Shown here: piece by piece, positions 1 through 10,780 of the stretch | Layout: every line of letters starts with the position of its first letter | Position numbering within the stretch: the first letter of the stretch is position 1 | NCBI RefSeq assembly: GCF_030272615.1 | Contig: NC_081406.1 | Location: forward strand, 399,852,939 to 399,916,938 | Direction: 5' to 3' | Source of the DNA: Cryptomeria japonica | Taxonomy: Eukaryota > Streptophyta > Pinopsida > Cupressales > Cupressaceae | DNA length: 64,000 nucleotides | Position numbers and translations under genes: made by a program | The notes under the pieces: model-generated | The model's input: only the letters and a program-made list of their open reading frames with translations | Told to the model about the DNA's origin: nothing | Database searches by the model: none

Positions 1-1050
1 CCTTTAGCACTAGTTCTCCTACTTGAAATATTCATGGTTTAACCTTATGATTATAGCTTCGACACATTCTTTGTTGATATACCTTTAGATGATCAAAGGC
101 ATTTTGTCTTCATTCATGGATCAGTTCAACTCTTGTAGTCTAGATACTCGTTCTTCATCTGGGATGAGACCTTTTAGTGATACACGTAGAGAGGGTATCT
201 CTACTTCGATTGGCAATATGGATTATGATCCATATACAAGAGAGAAAGGTGTGGCACCTATCGGTGTGTGGATACTGGTACGTTAAGCCCATAGAGCAGG
301 GTTTAGTTGAGTATGCCAATCTTTTCCAGCATTGTTCACTTTCTTTTTAAGGATTTTCAGAATAGTTTTGTTAGATGATTCTACCTGTCCATTTCCCTGT
401 GGATAATATGGTGTGGAGAATCTGTGCTGGATTTTGAACTTCTCACATAGCTCTTGTACATCTTGATTTTTGAATGGTTTCCCATTATCAGTGATAATAG
501 TCATTGGTATTCCATAGCGATAGATGATATAATTCAAGATAAATGCAACTATTTGTTTTCCTATGATATTTATGAGAGGTACCACTTCAATCCATTTTGT
601 AAAATATTCTATAGCTACCAGGATGAATTTGTGACTATTAGATGAAGAAGGATTTATCTTTCCTACCAGATCAAGACCCCATTAGTAGAAAGGCTAAGAT
701 GTTGCTAAAGCATGAAGTTCTTGTGCTGGTGCATGAATTAAATTCCCATGGATCTGACATTGTTTGCATATTCTTGCTATTTTAAAAGAATCTCATTCCA
801 TAGTCGGCCAATAATAACCCAAGCGTATGAGTTTTTTCGAAAGGGTAAGACCACTTGAATGATTGCCACAAATGCTGTTATGGACTTCATGTAAGGCCTT
901 CTCAGATTCTTCTTGTTTGAGACATCGTAAGAGAGTACCATCTAGACCTTGTTTATACAGAGTATCTATGATGAGAGTAAAATGGGAGGATTTGGCGAAT
1001 AAAGTTTCTCTTTTGGTTTTTTGATAAGTCAGGAGGTAAGATATTGTCTT
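1..1050 (-). pseudogene. Element F integrase, degraded and cut by the window edge
   Basis: The open stretch at 283-585 holds the integrase core with the second catalytic Asp (IITDNGKPF) and the DDE glutamate region (PQGNGQVESSNK). Toward base 1 the frame continues into the C-terminal motif VGELVL after a stop that replaces an Arg-type codon. Upstream (600-1050) the zinc-binding and first-Asp regions can be recognised in pieces separated by stops. The sister copies are the integrases of A (26540-27865) and D (43611-44810). It is not functional as read. Confidence 0.8.
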
Positions 1051-1189
1051 TTAGGTATGTGTAAGTTTGGCCATAGCGGGAGGAATCATGTCCAATAAGT
1101 TGACAGATGGTTTGGGAATTAGGACAATTAAAGGCGGGATGAAACAACTCTTCAACCAGGAATTCATAACGCTGTTGATTTTCCTGTGT

Positions 1190-1560
1190 CTACAATAGAG
1201 AAGCAAGTGTAGCCATGGCATCTGCTGCTTTGTTGTCATTTCTTGGGATCTTTTCAAAAGTTATTTCCACAAAGTACTTCTTGAAATCATCCACCATCTT
1301 TTTGTAAGGCACGAGTTTGTCATCTTTTGTTTGACATTCATCATTGATTTGATTGATGACGAGCTGAGAGTCTCCAAAGACTTGAAGTTGTTTAATATTC
1401 CATTCTATAGCCATTTTGATACCTGTTACCAATGCTTCATACTATGCTATATTGTTTGTGCAGGAAAAACTTAATTTGCATGCTTTCGAGATTGTATGAC
1501 ATTGTGGTGTGATGAATAGAATACCTGCTCCTGATCCATGTTGTGTTCCATTATTGATGT
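1190..1560 (-). pseudogene. Element F second (archaeal-type) RNase H
   Basis: Translation gives GSGAGILFITPQ, then CTNNIA, a stop, and VFGDSQLVI followed by NDNKAADAMATLASLL. These are the same blocks as the aRH of element A (26110-26510), including the glutamate region and the Asp of GDSQ. The first catalytic block (YFDGS in A) is missing because a deletion joins the pre-RT linker to the sequence just after that Asp. A second RNase H beyond the Ty3-type one is a known mark of the plant Tat lineage. Confidence 0.8.
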
Positions 1561-2560
1561 TTTCTCTCGGACTGATATTTGGGTGATGTATTGTAAGATA
1601 TGGATCGAACCCTGGAATGTCTGTATATGAACAGGTAAAATTGACTTGCCATCTTTTGAATGGTTCCAAGCATTTTTGCCTTGCTAGTTCTAATAGAGAA
1701 GTTGATGGATGTAGATCAATTGTGCCAATGATAGTTGCCTTTGCTGGTGCTATTATGATAGATAACTTCTCTTGATAACATTCTGGTAAGGTGTCAAATC
1801 TCCCATCGTCCGACACCTCAAGGAGGTTTTCACCATTAGATACGTCGTTTATTTTTACTTTTTCTCGGTCTAATGTTGCCAATAAATGGTTTTCAACATT
1901 ATACCTGATATTGTTTTCTTGATTTTCACTTTTGCGACTAGGAGATTTAACACCCACTTGACTCAAAGATACGTTAGCGGAATCCCGGGTGAAAGTTGTT
2001 GCAGGTTTGATTTCGTTAAGATATAAGGATATGGCATGGTCATTTGGAAAGGTATCAATAGCAGTATGTCCTTCATTTTCCCAGTCCATAGGTTCAGGAG
2101 GGATTAAGGGTAAATGATCATCAGGTTGAATTATGTCAAAGATATTTGGGGTCATGATAGAGATATTAGAGCTTTCAATATGTATGTCGATGTCTAAGAT
2201 GGTAATCTCGTCAGAATGATCTCGCATAAGAAACTCCTGATCATCCTCGGTTAAGTCCATGTCAGTCCAATGTGATTCTGATTCAAGTAGGCTAGTTCCT
2301 AACATTTGTCCTGCATACATGTGAACTACATCGACTTCTACATCTTCTTCTTCCCTTTTAATTTCAAGTTGCTCTAGTTTGTTTTTCCATGATAGCAAAT
2401 ATTCTCCGGTCCCTTGATCTCTTAGCTGTATTTGTTTTTCCATGTTTGACAAAATTGATGCAAATGATTGTTCCTTGAATTGTGTGCTTGAAGCTGCTAC
2501 CTCTCTATTATGTGAAACAATGACCTCTTGAGCTGATTTCAGATTATTAGCACACTGCAC
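1560..2560 (-). pseudogene. Element F pol linker between protease and RT
   Basis: An acidic, low-homology linker. Near its end it carries the conserved block NGENLLEVSDDGRFDTLP, matching GENLSEAPEDGRLDILP in A, followed by the RT lead-in (QVNFTCSYTDIPGFDP, against INFAWSYADMPGLD in A). Immediately afterwards, at about 1550-1580, the sequence jumps to the aRH. All RT catalytic motifs and the first RNase H, about 1.4 kb judged from A, are absent. The open reading frame continues across the deletion junction. Confidence 0.75.
1812..1835 (-). other. AAAA-bulge hairpin module, coding copy in F
   Basis: Minus-strand RNA reads outer strand GGUG, AAAA, inner stem CCUC/GAGG with loop CUU, then UGUC. 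The outer stem needs G-U pairs here. It corresponds to the second coding module of A at 24499-24522. A more decayed first copy lies at 1878-1899. Confidence 0.5.
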
Positions 2561-2650
2561 TGGATTTGAGTCTACTGATATTGTGATTTCCTCTCCATTA
2601 TAAGGAAATTTTAAGCACTGATGACATGTTGATGGAATAGCTTGTATGTC

Positions 2651-2965
2651 CTATATCCATGGTCCTCCCAAGAGTATGTTATATGGTAATTCCATGTCTA
2701 GAGCTTGGCATGGTGTATCTTTCTGCAAAGGTCCCACTCTGAGGGGTAATACAACAATTCCTTTAGAGTAATGTTCTTCTTCACCAGAGGCTTTGATTTT
2801 TATCTTTTTTTGGGGATCAACTGCATCTTCTGAAAATCCTAGAGCACGAACAAGACTCAAAGAGCAAATGTTCAAGCCAGCTCCCCCATCTATTAGGACT
2901 TGTTTAACAAGCATTCTATGAATGAGGACTTCAATTTTCAAGAGAGCGTTATGGGGATTTTGCAA
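2651..2965 (-). pseudogene. Element F aspartic protease domain
   Basis: The frame encodes VLIDGGAGLNIC and, 70 residues later, YNILLGGPWI. These match the protease of A (LIDGGAGLNIC ... [10 protein letters not shown]) and are the active-site loop and the flap-distal ILG block of retropepsins. The usual D-S/T-G is D-G-G here, which is also seen in A, so it is a family trait rather than decay. It is isolated from gag by non-homologous sequence upstream. Confidence 0.75.
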
Positions 2966-3640
2966 TGAATCAATGCTTGTATATGAAGGAGATGGGCTTT
3001 GAATAGGATCCTCTGAAATAGGTTTGATGACAATTATGGATATCCCTTGGGGAGCTTTAGCTTTGGATGTATTGTTTGGAAAGTATGCTATAAAGGTTCT
3101 TGCAAGCTTTCAAGAGGTGTAGGAATAGATGCCTTTGGAGAATCAATTTGCTTATAGGGGGATGAGCCATTGCTAGACATAGGTGCATGATTTTGATCTT
3201 CTTTGGCCAAATAATCTAGAGATCTCTTTAAGAGGTGCCTGAAAGAGCCACCTTTCTTTTGAGATGTATTTAAATCCTTGTGAGGTTTTAACATAGTTGG
3301 ATTTTGATTTTGAACTTGTTTGATTGCTCTGATATGTTGGATTGTTACTTGTATTTTTCTTTGGTATGTCATGTTGATATGATCTTCAGCTATTTCAAAT
3401 GTTTATGTTTCCGTTTCAAGGGTTTGATTGTCTAAAAGTTGTTTTGATAAGTGATCAATGGTCAATGTCAAGGCAAAAGAGTGATATGACACTAAAAGAG
3501 TATTCAAGTCTTTAAAGGTTTGCAAGTTTTTTGATCTTTGGTTTTGGAGTGCAATGGTGATGATTTGATAAGAACCAAGTCCAGTAGGAACGATATATCC
3601 TACAATGTGGGACAAGGTTATCCTAACCAAATGTTTCAGT
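2966..3640 (-). pseudogene. Element F pre-protease remnant (gag body not recognisable)
   Basis: Two short minus-strand open stretches (3088-3372 and 3403-3630) sit where the gag C-terminus should be. I cannot align them to the gag of A, B or D: no Retrotrans_gag core (FDKY...LMRLFPQSL) and no C-x2-H...H-x4-C knuckle is present. F therefore seems to have lost or replaced most of gag. Confidence 0.4.
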
Positions 3641-3984
3641 TTCGTGATAAAGGATGATTATGAGAAACTATGCTTAAGTGATCAGTTTATCAAAGAGGGT
3701 GATAATGCACTTTGAGATGTTTAGATTTTGAACTTGTTGAGGGTGAGCACTTGAAAATCTTAAGGTGTTTATCTTCTAGAGTCTTATTTTAACGGATGAT
3801 AACTTGACCAAGTGAACCAAGATGAAAATCTAAGCACAGACTGACAGATAACAGGTGTTTATATTTACTACAAATTGATCAGGCAGAAATGATAAATCTG
3901 AAATAGGCATGTAAGACACAGCTCTGGATTGACAAATGCAGAGTTTCCTACAACAAGATATGCAGCTTATAATGACACAAGATA

Positions 3985-4160
3985 TGAGTCTGTACGATAA
4001 AGAAGAAGTTTTCATGTAAAAAGCAGAGGCTCGTACGACACACTTTTCTGAACCATACGACAAAACAGCTGACTCGTATGACACAAAACGCTGTGTAGCA
4101 TGACACAAGATTTTATGCAAACAGGTTCGTACGACAGAGATCCTAACTCGTACGATAGAT
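3985..4160 (-). repeat. TCGTACGA motif array, cluster 1 of F leader
   Basis: About eight degenerate copies, spaced 15-30 bp, of a motif with core TCGTACGA (an 8-bp palindrome), commonly flanked as ACTCGTACGACAC on the plus strand. Copies have decayed mainly at the CpG positions (CATACGAC, CGTATGAC). The spacers are unrelated to each other, so this is not a simple tandem duplication. Confidence 0.8.
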
Positions 4161-4740
4161 AACTAGACAAAGATAAAAGTGTTTGTTTGGTTGAATTTTT
4201 GATAACTGAAGTTTAATGTTTTGCTTATGTCTTCCAGTTTTTGGATGTCTGATTTGTCGATTTAGGGATGAATACACAACAAACACATGATGTTATAAAT
4301 GACTCTCAATAAGGCTAAACCATAAGGAAGTTGGCTGAGAATGAAAACCTTTGCTTGCTGACTTAGGTACATACCCAATAGCTAATCAGAATACGACCAC
4401 TGAGTCTCACGCAATGGATTCTCAATGCCATATTATCTGACTCCAAATGCTAATGGGGGCACGATATGGAAAGTGTCTTGGGAGAGTTACTATCTCTCTT
4501 GCACAAAGATTATCACCCTTTCGGAGGTGAATCAGGTAGCTTCTATTTTAACCGACACTAGTAAGGGATCCATTCGGCGCGTCGGGGTATAAACTCAATT
4601 AAGAGGTCTCCCAACCTTGAAAACCAAGGTTTGATATACCCGAAGGTACGGAGGAGAGCTATTCCCGAGAACTACCGTTGCTTTGATTTTCATCAAAAAC
4701 ACATTTATTTTATAGTGGGTTGGATTACTTGGTGTTAGCC

Positions 4741-4770
4741 GTTCCCACTGAGGTCGTTCCCCTCTCACCG
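4741..4770 (-). promoter_or_regulatory. Conserved leader box in F
   Basis: The minus strand reads GTGAGAGGGGAACGACCTCA. The same box occurs in the gag-sense strand of the leaders of A (18925-18957) and D (52596-52632), whose surrounding sequence is otherwise divergent. Its function is unknown; a packaging or structural signal is possible. Confidence 0.5.
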
Positions 4771-5198
4771 AACTTAAGGGCTAAGAGTTATTACTCCTCA
4801 GGAGGGTAGGCCTACTAAAGAAATGCAGTAATGAAAGCAAAAGATGAGTCTAGCTTTCTGATCACCTAAGAAAGGTGAGAGCATACTCGCCTATCATCAA
4901 AGACATGAAATACATGATTGTTCATTTCCTTTAGAAAAATTGAAGTGTGCCTAGAAAACTTTAATGAATACACAAAGTTTAGTTGAACTCATAGGCAACC
5001 TGCAAAATAGATCCATTAGTAGTCATGATTGTGTTTTTGAAATTATGTCTTAGACAAGCGTTTCTTCGTCAATCATCCTGTAGGAAAGAGTTAGGCTGCC
5101 AAAAATATCACAAACAGAACGGGGTTAGTGTTAGAAAATCTCGGATTAAAATCAGAAAACCCTATCATGTAGTCTGTTAAAAATTGCAGATACAGAGA

Positions 5199-5494
5199 CT
5201 CGTACGACACAATTTTCCAATTAGTACGACAGAACTTTAGATTTCATACAGAGACCAAAACTAGCTTGTACGATACAAAATTTTACAGCCATAAATTCAT
5301 ACGAAATGAATTTAGCTATCGTACGACAATGAAAATGAACTCGTACGATACAAGATTTACTAACAAAGGAGCTTGTACGATATGCCTTTATACCTCATAT
5401 GACGGGAGAAATGGGCTCATACGACATAGGATGAGGTTCCACACAAGACTAAAAGGTAGTTCATACAAGTTGGAAAATCAACTTGTATGATATT
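5199..5494 (-). repeat. TCGTACGA motif array, cluster 2 of F leader
   Basis: About eleven copies of the same CGTACG-core motif as cluster 1, ending roughly 65 bp before the primer binding site. Several copies keep both CpGs (5200, 5327 and 5341 regions), while others show CG-to-CA or CG-to-TG changes. Confidence 0.8.
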
Positions 5495-5557
5495 TTGATT
5501 TTGATCCGACAAAGATGAATGTTTGTTGAAGCTTGAGAGGCCGAAAATGATGATTTT

Positions 5558-5576
5558 GGCCCCACGGTGGGTGCCA
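5558..5576 (-). promoter_or_regulatory. Primer binding site of F (tRNA-Lys-like)
   Basis: The minus strand reads TGGCACCCACCGTGGGGCC, three bases after the LTR end. It is close to the complement of a plant tRNA-Lys 3' end as I recall it, with about two mismatches. The tRNA assignment is from memory. Confidence 0.7.
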
Positions 5577-5579
5577 AAA

Positions 5580-6637
5580 TGTCGTGCTCTATGAAGTGCA
5601 CCTGTTCCTGCAAACACAATGCACTCAATAAATCATTACAAGCAATGGTTAGTAAATTGAAACAATGAAATGTAAGACCGTAGCTAATCGACTTATTGCC
5701 TCCTAGTAAATGCGAGTATGAAAATTGCTCTCAGATCTGATTATGCATATTCCAGTGACTTGACTATACTTAAATGGAGGATTTGAATGATGAAAATGCA
5801 TGATCTAACAAGAATAGCATGATTAAGCTATATGAGTTCATGATTGATCTAGAAAATGAACTAAGATTAAGATGCAGTTAAGCTAAAATTGAGCACGATA
5901 ACATTGCTAAGATGATAAACTAAAAGCTAGATGCCTATAGTAACAATGCTTGAATGCAAATGAGATGAATCCAATGATATGCAAGAATGATTTGAAATTG
6001 GGACCCTTTGTGCTCCAAAATGAGGTCTATTTATAGGATTTTCAAGGCTAGGGGTGAGGTGGCAAGAATCAACGGTCAAGATTGATCTGAAGATATCAAT
6101 GGTTAAATTGGAGGAAGTTGGCAAAGGGGGTTGGATTAAAGGGAACATTGTCATCTCTATGGCGACAAGTGTCAAGAGGCTTCTAGAAGAGGTTAGATGA
6201 AAGGGAACACTTAGTGACAAGTGTCACAAGGTTCTAGAAGATGTTGGATGAAGGGGGACATGGTGGTAGGTAGAATGGGTTAGGTTTAGGAATGGTTAGG
6301 TTTAGGAGTGGTAGAAGTTAGGAGAATTTGAATTTAAAAATTCAAATAATAGGAAAAGGCTAATTAATCTCAACAACTCATGAATTTGATTTGTTTTAAT
6401 TAATTAAAGGATTAGAAGAAATGATTTTCGATGGAGGAAATTAATTAATTTGAATTAATTAATCAAAAGAGATTATTGAAATGAACCTATTAAATAAATC
6501 CTTAGATTTATTAATAATTAGAGGAAAGCGGTAATTTAATCAAATTGCTTAGTGAATTTAATTAAATTTGGGAGGGAGATTAATTAAATAATTTCTTATT
6601 TAATTAATTATCTTCAGACCATTTTTAGGTGTATACA
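5580..6637 (-). repeat. 5' LTR of element F
   Basis: On the minus strand it starts TGTATACACC and ends GAGCACGACA, giving TG...CA ends over 1,058 bp. It is followed by the primer binding site, which fixes it as the 5' LTR. A TATA box (CCTATAAATAGAC) is at 6025-6037. The first part, U3, is rich in TTAATTAAAT palindromes (6350-6610). The partner LTR is outside the window. Confidence 0.85.
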
Positions 6638-7053
6638 ACAACTCCAAGAATGAGGGATGTTTGATCAACTTAATATGAATGCATTCCTAGTTATGCATGA
6701 TATTAAATCTAATATGATTTAAACTAGCATGGATATGATGATAAGATAAAAGATTAGTAAAACATATCCTAACCTGATATACTAGTCTAATATGAGAGTG
6801 CTAAAGATAATGGAAATGCTTCTTAAAATATTTATTAAGATGATTCCTCTTCAAAGAGAGGCTAAATGCTTGATTTAAAAATGAGTATGGATTGGATGCA
6901 TGAAACTTGGATATACTTAGTAAAATGTCTATAAGTTTGATACTAAAGACTTGGCTATGAAAATGAGAGAATGAGAGCTCTATTTATAGGAAAAATAGGA
7001 CCATGGAAGGTCAAGGTTGGATAATCTTAACAAGGGCCAGGATTAAAAGTTAT
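6638..7053 (-). repeat. Left fragment of the 3' LTR of element E
   Basis: It aligns with the LTR of D around the TATA box (AGCTCTATTTATAGGAAAA, 6978-6996, minus-strand promoter) and the following AAGGGCCAGGATT block, and it continues beyond B at 61787. It is therefore one LTR split by the insertion of B. The left boundary is hidden by F. Confidence 0.7.
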
Positions 7054-8232
7054 TGTAATACCCTAAAATTGGTCACCTAAACCATGGGACCCTAATCTCG
7101 ACAACATCACCAAGGTCCTAACCAAAGGCAATTAAATCAACTTTGAGCACACAATTAATCAATTCTTCAATTATTAAATGTCACATGGCAAGTGAATTAT
7201 TCTATATTAATTAAATATTTATTTAATTAATTAAATCATTCCAAGAAAATCATTTTGACCAATTATCCCATTTAATTTATTAAATATCTTAGCATATTTA
7301 ATTAATTAATAAATTTATCATTTTAATCATAAAAATAGGAATTATTTTATTACAAAAGAGCAATCAATATGCAAAGTAAGAGTTAAATTAAAAATAAAAT
7401 AAAAGAATTGAATTGAGAGAGAAATCAAACTTGAGATATTATTTCTTCTTCTAAAGTGAGATAACTTGAAATCATAAAAACAATTAAAATGAATTATTAA
7501 TCATTCTCTAAAATTGGAACTCAAAAAAGAAGTTTAGTTGCATTGAAAAGACTCTTTTCTTGAATAAATCAAAGAATCGCATGGAACTACCTATTTTTAT
7601 CTCAAGTGCATGGAATTAATTGAATTTTATCTCCAATGCAAACTCAAACTTATAATCTGAATGCATTTTAATCAAACTGTAATTGGAATCTATCTCAAAG
7701 TTAACTTAATCTGATCTCTCAATTATTTCAATTATCCTAAATTGTGCTTTTTTTCTTGAATAATCTCAACCACTCGTTGCTAATTGATCTTGACCATTGG
7801 TCTCTCTTGTGATTCTCTATAAATTCAGCCTTAAGCTCTCATTCAAAATACCCTAGAGATTTATTGTTATTATACATTTTTTGCTTTGGAGTCATTAAAG
7901 ATATTGTGCTTGCTTTTTGAGATTATTGCATCTTAGTTTAGCTTTTTGCATATTTAGTTCAATTATGATTTCTTGAATTCATATAGATTACTATTCATCC
8001 ATCTAGCATAATCTTGTATCCATTTAGCTTAATATCATGCTCATATAGATTAAATCCTTCGTCTTGGTGTAGTCTAGTCATTGGTATTGCTTATACAAAT
8101 CTGAGAGCAAGTCTATACTCGCATCTTTTAGAAGGCAATTGGTCGATTTGTTATGGTTTTATTATTCATGCTTATATTTGTCTAACCATACATGCAATGA
8201 CTTAATTGAAGTGTTGTGTCTTACAACTTGCA
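7054..8232 (+). repeat. 5' LTR of element B
   Basis: Begins TGTAATACCC and ends CTTGCA or, seven bases earlier, CTTACA. A TATA box (CTATAAATTC) is at 7817-7825. Compared with the 3' LTR it has an extra 20 bp at 7210-7235. No primer binding site follows: no TGG-start tRNA complement is visible in the 56 bp before the gag ATG, although the leaders of A, D and F are 1.9-2.7 kb long. Confidence 0.8.
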
Positions 8233-8288
8233 AATTTGATCTTGACTTCTACATCACAAACAACTTTAGGTCACATCAGTCAATAAAA

Positions 8289-10489
8289 ATGCCTACTCAA
8301 ACTAGAAGTTTTCATAAGAAAGCTGACAAAGGCAAAGGACCATCCTTTTCATATTAGGATAATCCATTTTATGTAGAAGACCCTGTCACTAATAAACCTT
8401 CATCATGAGATATACTAGTTTATGATCAACCCTTATCTCCCACCATATCTGGAATAAAACAAGAAAGATGAGCTGCTAAACACAATGCTTATGATGATCT
8501 CAGTATCCAGGCTACTGGCAATGATTCCTCATCAGACGAATCTGAAGCCTCTAAACCTACCAAAATTTATATTCATAAATGTCAAAAGGATAAAGATTTC
8601 CAAAAAATGATGAAGGTTATCATGGCTAGATAAAAAGAAGACTATTTTCTACAACTAGCAAAGCAAGGTGCTAAACTTCTTACTGGTTATAACGTTGAGG
8701 CCCTCATCACTAAAGAGGAAGAGACACCCTTAGCAATGGTAAACAAACAATTACAAGCGTTATAGACTGAGATCACAGAACTGAAAAACAAGGATAAATC
8801 ATCAAAACGATATTCTTTTGACACGATATGCCCATTTCCATTTGATAAAAACCTTTACATGCCTTCATTTCCTTCACGAGTGGAGATTCTAAAATTTGAC
8901 AAATACGATGGCAACTCAAATCCTCAAGACCATGTCAGCGAATTTTTTGGTTTATGTATGGAGTTGATGCATGAACAAACATATCTCATGCGCCTTTTCC
9001 CGAGAAGTTTAGGAGGGAAAGCTATGGAATGGTTCTCAAGCCTACCTATGGGAATACAAAATTTTGAAGAATTAATCCAATTGTTTCTACAACAATAATC
9101 CTATAACATTCATCATCCAGTCACTATGATTGAGCTTTGCAATACCAAACATAAAACAGGAGAGCCCTTTCTCACTTTCCTCCAATGATGGAGAAGGATG
9201 TTCTCTAGATATTCACGACCTATTCCAGATTATGAGAAGATGGATATCTTTGTCAACGATTTGATCCCTGAATTGAAATACAATATCCAAATGCAAGTAT
9301 ACCCTTCATTCAACAAAATGGTAGACAATGCCCTTAGAATGGAAGATGTGCTTATAAAGAAAGGAGATATTTGACTTTGGAAAGAAACACAACAAGGTTC
9401 TAGTTCCAAAGAAAAGAACAAATATTGGAAATATGACAAAGACACCAACAGAAACGTTGGTAATGATAGAGTGGTCGACACTATTAAAGAAAAATCAAAA
9501 TCCATGATATTTAACCTGGCTAGTGGCACAAATGCACTCAAAGTAGCTGAAACTGCAACAAAAAATCCTCTGAATAAAGTAAAAGAGTGGTTTAAAGAGA
9601 AACCTTGGCTTTTGAAACCTAAATGCGACTTCACTCCTTTGGAAGAATCATATGAATTTGCTTTCAAAAATTTATTGGCAAATGATCTAATAACCTTACC
9701 AGACAATTCTAGGTCATATGATCTCGAAGTCAAACCAAAATGGCAGAGAGAGACAAATACTACGAATACCATCGAAACAAAGGTCATAACACAAACAACT
9801 GCATGAAGCTCAAGCAGGAGATTCAAGATCTCATCAATGCTGGCAAAATTGTTGTTGGAAATCACACAACTAATGCTGATCACAAAGCTTTTAAAGATCC
9901 CTTACCTGTTTATGAACAAGGTGATTCTTGAAAGTCAAAAGGAGGTGCCAAATTCAATTACACCTATACTAGCAGTGACAATGTGATCAACATGATTGAG
10001 TCTTCCCAACCTGAATATTGCAATGTGATCATAATCAAAGATAAACAAAATGAATCACAAAATGTAAATGTTGTGACCCGCGCTCAAAAGAAAGTCACTC
10101 TCCAAGGAGCTAGTTCTTCAACTCCTGCTCAAACAACATCAAATCTACCAACTTCTTCAAATAGACAAACAGATATAACCATGGCTAAATCCGAACAACT
10201 GGCTTCATCATTCTCTCTTGGTTATAGCATTGTCAAACAATTGAAAAGAATGAATGCTCAAATCTCCATCTTTAAATTGCTCAAAATCTCTTCTGCTCAT
10301 AAAGAGATCCTGGACAAAGCCTTGCTCACTACTGTTGTCCCAAAAGACTTAGATATCGATCAGTTTCAATCTATAGTGGGTCACCTGACTTCGCCTCATT
10401 ATCTCACTTTCTCTGAAGAAAATGACAACTCATTGAATCACCCACATAACCAGCCATTGCACATTGAAGCAATGATCCATAAACACTGA
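8289..10489 (+). pseudogene. Element B gag
   Basis: The ATG at 8289 starts MPTQTRSFHKK, comparable to gag starts of A (MVETRLQKSRRK) and D (MAQTRSQSRQ). The capsid-like core FDKYDGNSNPQDHVSEFF ... LMRLFPRSLGGKAMEWFSSLP is at 8890-9060. The zinc knuckle (EYHRNKGHNTNNC, about 9750-9800) has Tyr in place of its first Cys. The C-terminal block ISIFKLLKISSAHKEILDKAL is at 10260-10320. At least eight stops interrupt it, mostly TGA or TAG/TAA where sister copies have Arg or Gln codons, and there is a frameshift near 9740. Confidence 0.85.
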
Positions 10490-10780
10490 GTAAATATTTG
10501 TACCTATAATCTGCTTACACAGCCGGGCTTTTCTGAAAATGTCATTGATTCAGCCAAGAAAATAATAACGAAAGCTTATGATGAAGAAGAAAGAACCTCT
10601 AAAGGTCTGGTATTATTATCGATCAGGGTAGGACCTGTAGAAATAGATGTTATTTTCTAGGTTCTTGATATACCTCTTTCATACAACATCTTACTGGGCA
10701 GGCCATGGATTCACGAAATGAAGGCAGTTCCATCTACATATCATCAGTTCTTAAAATTTCCTTATAATGGAGTTGAAGTC
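10490..10780 (+). pseudogene. Element B protease, active-site loop deleted
   Basis: Downstream of MIHKH the sequence passes straight to VNICTYNL. The block that carries the catalytic Asp in A (KRVLIDGGAGL) is missing, about 35 bp. The rest is recognisable: KAYDEEERTSKGLVLLSIRVGPV and [18 protein letters not shown] at 10658-10660 falls at the same alignment position as a TAG in A (23093) where D has CAG. Confidence 0.75.

Larger units (their letters stand above)
3641..5557 (-). other. Element F leader between PBS and coding region
   Basis: About 1.9 kb without a credible gene. It contains two clusters of a TCGTACGA-core motif (listed separately) and a middle part (4440-4800) that shares short blocks with the leader of D, such as TCTTGGGAG ... 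CTCTTGCAC. It also holds the conserved leader box at 4741-4770. Long untranslated leaders are usual in Tat elements. Confidence 0.6.
1..6637 (-). mobile_element. Element F: Ty3/gypsy (Tat lineage) retrotransposon, 5' part only
   Basis: Read on the minus strand, the order is 5' LTR (5580-6637), primer binding site, about 1.9 kb of leader, protease, linker, second RNase H and integrase. The integrase reaches base 1, so the 3' end lies outside the window. The RT and first RNase H are missing through an internal deletion. F ends directly against a piece of the LTR of element E (from 6638), so it appears to have inserted into that LTR. The bases after its LTR (ACAAC) would be one copy of its target duplication; the other copy is off the window. 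Confidence 0.85.

Noticed and set aside
8226-8260. A divergent primer binding site for B
   Set aside because: No TGG start and no complement to any tRNA 3' end that I can recall.
9230-9883. 217-codon minus-strand open frame
   Set aside because: It lies antisense to recognisable gag of B, is a hydrophobic reverse reading of an AT-rich gene, and has no counterpart in A or D.
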